From Chromatiales bacterium (GTDB taxonomy: Bacteria; Pseudomonadota; Gammaproteobacteria; Steroidobacterales; GCA-2729495): 21,227 bases of DNA. A program made the position numbers and the translations under genes. The DNA is taken from contig JAUWKW010000001.1 in assembly GCA_030614035.1 (NCBI GenBank), forward strand, positions 1 to 21,227. The letters are read 5' to 3'. Shown one piece after another: positions 16,789 through 21,227 of the stretch. The notes beneath the pieces were generated by a model, which was not told the origin of the DNA, made no database searches, and saw only the letters and a list, made by a program, of their open reading frames with translations. Position 1 is the first letter of the stretch; every line of letters starts with the position of its first letter.

Positions 16789-16812
16789 CGTCGCATATAC
16801 GCAGCCGGTTAG

Positions 16813-19311
16813 ATGAGTACAAACGTGGTCGTTGTCGAATCGCCCGCCAAGGCGAGGACGATTGAGAAATACCTCGGTCCGGGCTATACGGTCCTGGCTT
16901 CGTACGGCCATGTCAGGGACCTGGTGCCAAAAGAAGGCGCTGTCGATCCCGACAACGGCTTTGCAATGAAATACGAGGTCATTGAGAAAAACGAGAAGCA
17001 CATTCGTGCTATTTCCAAGGCCCTGAAAAAAGCTGATGCGCTGTATCTGGCGACTGACCCGGACCGCGAAGGCGAGGCTATTTCCTGGCACCTTTACGAA
17101 ATTCTGAAGGAGCGAGGGGAGCTCGTCGACAAGGAAGTTCACCGTGTTGCTTTCTTCGAGATCACCAAGCGTGCAGTCCAGGAAGCTATAGAACACCCGC
17201 GGGAATTATCCAACGCCCTGGTTAGCGCGCAGCAGGCGCGCCGGGCGCTGGATTACCTGGTCGGTTTCAACCTGTCCCCGTTGCTGTGGAAGAAAATCAA
17301 GCCCGGTCTTTCAGCTGGCCGGGTACAAAGCCCTGCGCTGCGGATGATCGTCGAACGCGAGGAAGAAATTGAGGCATTCGACCCCCGGGAGTACTGGTCA
17401 CTGGAGGGCGACATCACCGCCGACGACGGAAGTTTCGTGTCGCGACTCGCTGAATATCAAGGCGACAAAGTTGAGCAGTTCAGTTTCGTCAACGACCAGC
17501 AAGCTAATTCTGCCCGCGACCAACTGCTGCTGGCTGCGGATGGGAGGGTTCGTGTACAGAAAATCGAGAAAAAGCAGCGGAAGCGAAACCCGACCGCACC
17601 GTTTACCACCTCGACACTGCAACAGGAAGCTTCCCGCAAGCTCGGCTTCAACACGCAGCGGACAATGCGAACCGCGCAAGGGCTGTATGAAGGCATCGAT
17701 ACCGGTGACGGGTCGGTCGGCCTGATCACCTACATGCGAACCGATTCGGTCACATTGTCAAATGATGCGCTGGACGATATTCGCAAGTTGATTTCGGAAC
17801 GCTACGGTAAAAACAACCTGCCGGAAAGTGCGCCAATTTATAAGACCAAGGCCAAGAATGCCCAGGAAGCACATGAAGGCATTCGTCCAACGAGTGCGGC
17901 GCGGACACCGGAGGATATAAAGAGTCATTTGAGTGACGACGAATTCAAACTTTATTCGCTGATCTGGAAACGCACGATCGCCAGCCAGATGGTTCCGGCA
18001 ATCTTCGACACCGTAGCCCTGGACCTGGTGCCGGCTAAACGGCCGGAGGTTGGTCGGTTTCGGGCCAGCGGACAGACACTGGTCAAACCGGGCTTTATTG
18101 CCGTCTACCAGGAAGGCAGCGATGACGTAAAAGACGAAGAAGCTGATCGTGCGCTTCCTGCGGTCGAACAGAACCAGGTACTGAGCTTGGCCGAAATACG
18201 CGCCGACCAGCACTTCACGGAACCGCCGCCGAGGTATACCGAAGCGCGCCTGGTCAAGGAGTTGGAGGAATACGGTATTGGCCGGCCGTCAACCTATGCC
18301 AGCATCATCTCCACACTCAAAAATCGCGAGTATGTCGAAATGGACGGCAAACGATTTCTGCCGACCGATATAGGGCGCATCGTGAGTCGTTTTTTAACTG
18401 ACCACTTCACCCGCTATGTCGATTACGACTTCACCGCGGGCCTCGAGGACGTCCTGGACGAAGTGTCGCGGGATGAAAAGGACTGGGTGCCGGTACTCGA
18501 AGAGTTTTGGGGGCCGTTTAATGAACTCGTGAAGGACAAGGAAGTTAGCGTAACGCGCGAACAGGCCGCTCAGGCACGCCAGCTTGGAACCGATCCAAAA
18601 TCGGGGCGGCCGGTTAGTGTCCGAATGGGTCGCTTTGGGCCGTTTGTGCAGATTGGTACCCGCGACGACGAGGAGAAGCCGAAGTTCGCCGGCTTGAAGC
18701 CAGGTCAGAAGATTTCGACGATTGAGTTTGCCGAAGCGCTTGAGTTGTTCAAATTGCCGCGCAAGCTCGGTGAAACTCCCGACGGCGAACCGGTTTCGGC
18801 CAGTATTGGACGATTTGGGCCCTATGTCCGGTACGGGGACAAGTTTGTGTCCATTCGGGACGATGACCCCTACACGATTGGCCTGGAAAAAGCGCTGGAA
18901 TTCATCGTCGAAAAAAAGGAAGCAGACAAACAGCGAATCATTCAGGACTTCGAGGACGAAGGTATTCAGGTACTTAACGGACGTTACGGTCCGTACGTAA
19001 CGGATAAAAGCAAGAACGCGCGCGTGCCCAAGGATCGCGAACCGGCCAGCCTCACGCTCGAAGAATGCAAAGAATTGCTCGAGAAAGCCCCGGCCCGCGG
19101 CAGACGCGGCGCGAAGAAGAAAGCGAAGACTAAGGCCAAGGTCGAGTCAAAGACAAAGGCAAAAAAGAACAAGAAAAAGAAAGCTAAAAAGAAGACGAAG
19201 AAAAAGGTAGCCAAAAAAGCCGACGATAAAGCCGCGGCGGTGCAGTCGGAAAGCACAGAAGTTGTGCCCGGGGAAACTGCGACCGACACTCCGTCAACCG
19301 AACCGGGTTAA
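16813..19311 (+). CDS. topA: DNA topoisomerase I, zinc-finger-less type with lysine-rich tail
   Basis: Type IA topoisomerase that relaxes negative supercoils; 832 residues. Visible: the Toprim domain from VVVVESPAKARTIEKYLG with the acidic triad Asp82, Asp84 and Glu86 (ATDPDREGEA), the active-site Tyr307 in GLITYMRTDS, GIGRPSTYASII near 492-503, and three Toprim-C-type repeats near the C-terminus (VRMGRFGPFVQIG, ASIGRFGPYVRYG, LNGRYGPYV). Instead of the Cys4 zinc ribbons of E. coli TopA, the protein ends in a tail with 22 lysines in 35 residues (768-802), followed by an acidic/Ser-Thr end. Only one cysteine occurs in the whole protein. This layout resembles topoisomerases I of Xanthomonadales and, in the basic tail, actinobacteria. 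The start at 16813 has no strong Shine-Dalgarno, but the N-terminus matches the family exactly. Confidence 0.97.
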   Translation: MSTNVVVVESPAKARTIEKYLGPGYTVLASYGHVRDLVPKEGAVDPDNGFAMKYEVIEKNEKHIRAISKALKKADALYLATDPDREGEAISWHLYEILKERGELVDKEVHRVAFFEITKRAVQEAIEHPRELSNALVSAQQARRALDYLVGFNLSPLLWKKIKPGLSAGRVQSPALRMIVEREEEIEAFDPREYWSLEGDITADDGSFVSRLAEYQGDKVEQFSFVNDQQANSARDQLLLAADGRVRVQKIEKKQRKRNPTAPFTTSTLQQEASRKLGFNTQRTMRTAQGLYEGIDTGDGSVGLITYMRTDSVTLSNDALDDIRKLISERYGKNNLPESAPIYKTKAKNAQEAHEGIRPTSAARTPEDIKSHLSDDEFKLYSLIWKRTIASQMVPAIFDTVALDLVPAKRPEVGRFRASGQTLVKPGFIAVYQEGSDDVKDEEADRALPAVEQNQVLSLAEIRADQHFTEPPPRYTEARLVKELEEYGIGRPSTYASIISTLKNREYVEMDGKRFLPTDIGRIVSRFLTDHFTRYVDYDFTAGLEDVLDEVSRDEKDWVPVLEEFWGPFNELVKDKEVSVTREQAAQARQLGTDPKSGRPVSVRMGRFGPFVQIGTRDDEEKPKFAGLKPGQKISTIEFAEALELFKLPRKLGETPDGEPVSASIGRFGPYVRYGDKFVSIRDDDPYTIGLEKALEFIVEKKEADKQRIIQDFEDEGIQVLNGRYGPYVTDKSKNARVPKDREPASLTLEECKELLEKAPARGRRGAKKKAKTKAKVESKTKAKKNKKKKAKKKTKKKVAKKADDKAAAVQSESTEVVPGETATDTPSTEPG

Positions 19312-19329
19312 ATATTCCATTCGAATGTG

Positions 19330-19902
19330 TCAGCAGTCGAATTCGACCGCGCCATCGTCGAAGTGAAAAAACGCGGTCACGATTTTAACACCGCCGTTCT
19401 CAGTCGCGTTTCGAATGATGTCGGACTCGCTAATCAAACGCTCGGCACTGTTTCGCGCATTGCGCCGCGCGATCTCGTCAGCGTCTGCTCCGGGTGGGTC
19501 CATGGCCGGTTTGATGTAGCTCAGCAGTGTGTTGAGATTTTTGCCCGCATCGCTGCCGTCAATTGCGGCGTCGACGGCGCCACAGTTCTGATGAGCCATG
19601 ACGACGATCAACTTGGTGCCAATGTACTGCACAGCGTACTCGACGCTGGCAATACTCGACGGGTTGGCCACGTTGCCGGCGACGCGGATGACAAAGACGT
19701 CGCCAAACCTGGTATCGAACAAGATCTCTGTTGGCACGCGGCTGTCTGAACAGCTGAGGACGATTGCGAACGGCTCTTGCCGCCCGATCAGTTCCTCTTT
19801 GCGGGAGCCCACGCGGCCAGCACCTCTTGCCTGGCCGTCCCGTATTCGCTGGTGGCCTTGTTGCAACAGCTCCAGGGCTTCATCTGCTGTAGGTATCGTC
19901 AT
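19330..19902 (-). CDS. Beta-class carbonic anhydrase
   Basis: Zinc enzyme that interconverts CO2 and bicarbonate in the cytoplasm; 190 residues. The zinc ligands are Cys51, His104 and Cys107 (SCSDSRVP and AHQNCGAV), and the catalytic dyad Asp53-Arg55 is present. Other family segments are FVIRVAGNVANP (70-81) and SIASVEYAVQYIGTKLIVVMAH. GAGG lies four bases before the ATG. No signal peptide is visible. The gene runs against topA, with 18 bases between the two stops and no terminator visible, and it diverges from tsaC. It interrupts the usual same-strand topA-tsaC run, so it is probably a separately regulated insertion into the conserved block. Confidence 0.95.
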   Translation of the reverse strand: MTIPTADEALELLQQGHQRIRDGQARGAGRVGSRKEELIGRQEPFAIVLSCSDSRVPTEILFDTRFGDVFVIRVAGNVANPSSIASVEYAVQYIGTKLIVVMAHQNCGAVDAAIDGSDAGKNLNTLLSYIKPAMDPPGADADEIARRNARNSAERLISESDIIRNATENGGVKIVTAFFHFDDGAVEFDC

Positions 19903-20094
19903 GCTGCCTCGTTTTTTGACTGGTCGTCAGCGACATTTTTTATTCGCTGCCAAGATTACCGTGCCCGCCCCGAAAGCGGCAAGCTCCGAGCAGAACAAGC
20001 ACGCAACCCATCCACATTCCGCGCTACCATAAACGGGTTCGCGAAGGTTTGTTACACATCGACTCAAACAACGCTCGCTCGATAACAGCGCCGC
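19903..20094. promoter_or_regulatory. Divergent intergenic region carbonic anhydrase / tsaC
   Basis: A 192-base non-coding stretch between outward-reading genes, so promoters for both should lie here. I see a TTGACT at 19916-19921 on the plus strand but no good -10 at the right spacing. No structured RNA or real small open frame is evident. Confidence 0.35.
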
Positions 20095-20658
20095 ATGACC
20101 TCAAGTGTGCTAATCCGACAGGCCGCCCGTGCAATATGGGCCGGCGGAATTGTCGCCTATCCGACCGAGGGAGTTTACGGACTTGGTTGTCTGCCCGGCA
20201 GCGCATTGGCAGTCCAGCGGCTGCTGCAGCTCAAGTCTCGCAGCGCCGATGCAGGATTGATTGTGATTGCAGCTGAGCTGGAGCAACTCGAGGACTGGAT
20301 CCAACCCGACCGCAAGGAGGCCCGGCGGCTGCGCGGAAAGTCAAAGCGCGCGACGACCTGGATCGTCAGTGCACGGCCGGATACCCCGGGCTGGCTTACC
20401 GGCGGGCGAGAAACGCTGGCAGTCCGGGTCACGACACATCCAGTGGCTGCAGCGCTGTGCCGGGAGGCCGACACAGCGCTAGTCTCAACCAGCGCGAATG
20501 TCAGCGGCAGGCCACCGGCATTGACCGCGCTGGGGGTGCGGCGACGGTTTGGCAAAGCGCTGGACTGTATCGTTGCCGGCGCTGTCGGGCCCGACCACGG
20601 TTCGGCCACCGAGATCCGACGGGCCCAAAATAATGCCCTGCTGCGCCCCGGCAGATGA
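20095..20658 (+). CDS. tsaC: TsaC/YrdC-family threonylcarbamoyl-AMP synthase, divergent
   Basis: Family enzyme that makes threonylcarbamoyl-AMP for the t6A37 modification of ANN-decoding tRNAs; 187 residues against 190 in E. coli. Recognisable throughout: AYPTEGVYGLGC (21-32), LLQLKSRSADAGLIVIAA (44-60), WLTGGRETLAVRVTTHP, and STSANVSG (131-138). Two otherwise conserved sites differ. The lysine of the KxRxxxKG motif is Ala53 (Lys47 and Arg49 remain), and the WPGPxT motif is replaced by SKRATT (83-88). The reading frame is continuous and flanking residues align, so a frameshift is not the cause. No Shine-Dalgarno is evident at the ATG. It follows the dprA-smg-topA block, as in relatives. It may be a working variant or a paralogue with altered substrate use. 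Confidence 0.85.
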   Translation: MTSSVLIRQAARAIWAGGIVAYPTEGVYGLGCLPGSALAVQRLLQLKSRSADAGLIVIAAELEQLEDWIQPDRKEARRLRGKSKRATTWIVSARPDTPGWLTGGRETLAVRVTTHPVAAALCREADTALVSTSANVSGRPPALTALGVRRRFGKALDCIVAGAVGPDHGSATEIRRAQNNALLRPGR

Positions 20659-20679
20659 CCTGCAGCTGTGGATATTTAG

Positions 20680-20690
20680 TAAAATATGCT
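20680..20690 (+). promoter_or_regulatory. AT-rich -10-like elements ahead of the protease gene
   Basis: TAAAAT (20680-20685, five of six matches) and TATGCT (20685-20690) lie in a sharply AT-rich patch just after tsaC. No -35 at normal spacing is convincing; ATGACC at 20655-20660 is 19 bases away. This is a plausible but weak promoter for the downstream secreted protein. Confidence 0.25.
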
Positions 20691-20698
20691 AGTGTCAC

Positions 20699-20717
20699 GT
20701 TAAGAAAAACTCTTAAC
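20699..20717 (+). repeat. Perfect 7-base inverted repeat
   Basis: GTTAAGA and TCTTAAC flank the five-base spacer AAAAC. The spacing and position just downstream of -10-like sequences suit a repressor operator or a small 5' hairpin. No T-run follows, so it is not a terminator for tsaC. Confidence 0.5.
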
Positions 20718-20751
20718 TCCTTGCAATTAAATAGAAAGATATTCACCTGAT

Positions 20752-20811
20752 ACCCACGGCCTGGCCGTCGGGAAAGGTCGCGGCGAAACCTGCCGCCGGA
20801 AAAGGGTGCCG
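20752..20811 (+). other. GC-rich structured leader before the protease gene
   Basis: Immediately ahead of the ATG lie two stem-forming elements: ACGGCC-T-GGCCGT (20756-20768) and GCGGC-GAAACCT-GCCGC (20780-20796). They are followed by a purine-rich ribosome site (AAGGG) five bases before the start. The run could be a structured 5' leader. It shows A-rich internal joints like those of riboswitches, but I could not match it to a known class by eye. Confidence 0.35.
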
Positions 20812-21227
20812 ATGAAAACACTGCGCCAAGCCATAGTTGTCGCTATCGGGCTGTCGGTCCTGCTGCCGTCGTCGGCGATATGGTCGCAGATAAGGTCTGA
20901 GTCCTTACCGGGTACCTCCCGCGTCGCAACCCATCCGGGCAGCGTAGGGACGCCATCCGACCAGGTCTATATCGTCCAGCTGGCTGCGCCGCCCGCAGCG
21001 GCTCGCCTGGCCGGCGAGCGCCGGAGCCGCCATCGCGGTCGTCTTCGCTTCAATGCAAAAGCACCGGAAGTTCGCGCCTATGTCGACCGGCTGAAAAACT
21101 CCCACGATCAACTGCTCGACAAGATTGGTTCGTATGACCGCAAGCTTTATAGCTACGGTTACACTTTCAACGGCTTCGCCGTGAGCCTGAACGAGCAGCA
21201 AGCCGCAAAGCTGAAATCCCGCCGCGG
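20812..21227 (+). CDS. Secreted protein with inhibitor-I9-like propeptide, probable S8 serine protease (3' end outside window)
   Basis: An open frame with no stop runs from the ATG at 20812 off the right edge (138 full codons). It begins with a signal peptide (MKTLRQAIVVAIGLSVLLPSS, cleavage likely near residues 22-26). This is followed by YIVQLAAPP (53-61) and a region ending YSYGYTFNGFAVSLNEQQ. That matches the inhibitor-I9 propeptide that precedes subtilisin-like (S8) protease domains, in which YxYxxxFNGFA and an AxxL-type helix are characteristic. The catalytic Asp/His/Ser domain would lie beyond position 21227, so the protease assignment is inferred from the propeptide alone. AAGGG five bases ahead of the ATG is a good ribosome site. 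The gene is probably an independently transcribed accessory or degradative exoenzyme, as the 153-base AT-rich, structured leader implies. Confidence 0.75.
   Translation, partial: MKTLRQAIVVAIGLSVLLPSSAIWSQIRSESLPGTSRVATHPGSVGTPSDQVYIVQLAAPPAAARLAGERRSRHRGRLRFNAKAPEVRAYVDRLKNSHDQLLDKIGSYDRKLYSYGYTFNGFAVSLNEQQAAKLKSRR

Noticed and set aside
19318..19327. Perfect palindrome CATTCGAATG between topA and the carbonic anhydrase, considered as a bidirectional terminator
   Set aside because: Arms of five bases with no loop cannot form a useful RNA hairpin, and no T-run is present on either strand.
20718..20740. TTGC in the protease leader as a sigma-54 -12 element
   Set aside because: No GG-containing -24 element lies at the required spacing upstream.

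Overview
The window is a chromosomal segment of a gammaproteobacterium with moderately high GC. It is almost entirely housekeeping genes in a dense, well-conserved order. The runs priA-argS-SPOR protein, def-fmt-rsmB, and LysM protein-dprA-smg-topA-tsaC are typical of Gammaproteobacteria. The zinc-finger-less TopA and the DUF4390-NtrY-NtrX tail after rsmB suggest a lineage near Chromatiales, Xanthomonadales or Woeseiales. I cannot resolve the taxon further from sequence alone. I see no rRNA, tRNA, CRISPR array, insertion sequence or prophage.

Layout. Positions 1-4132 (+): the 3' part of priA (replication restart), argS, and a membrane-anchored SPOR-domain protein. Positions 4181-6480 (+): a CapA-type lipoprotein overlapping a PLP-dependent deaminase/desulfhydrase-like gene. 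Positions 6488-13681 (-): one long probable operon read right to left, def, fmt, rsmB, a secreted DUF4390 protein, ntrY, ntrX, in which most junctions are 4-base stop/start overlaps. Positions 13682-13889: a divergent promoter region holding an unexplained interrupted inverted repeat. Positions 13890-19311 (+): LysM protein, dprA, smg, topA. Positions 19330-19902 (-): a beta-carbonic anhydrase convergent with topA. Positions 20095-20658 (+): a divergent TsaC/YrdC. Positions 20812-21227 (+): the first 138 codons of a secreted protein with an inhibitor-I9-like propeptide, probably an S8 (subtilisin-like) protease that runs off the window.

How the genes fit together. def, fmt and rsmB act in formyl-methionine initiation, its removal, and 16S rRNA methylation. 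DUF4390/NtrY/NtrX look like a translationally coupled envelope-sensing two-component unit. dprA, smg, topA and tsaC form the conserved DNA/tRNA maintenance block. The capA and PLP-enzyme pair is the most accessory-looking piece apart from the protease.

The most unusual points are: an NtrX whose AAA+ domain lacks GAFTGA and has altered Walker A and Walker B residues; a TsaC in which the conserved WPGP motif and one lysine are replaced; a TopA ending in a lysine-rich tail instead of zinc fingers; and two non-coding structured stretches, between def and the LysM gene and ahead of the protease. I did not find a convincing wholly new system. The region is mainly ordinary core genome with a few divergent members.
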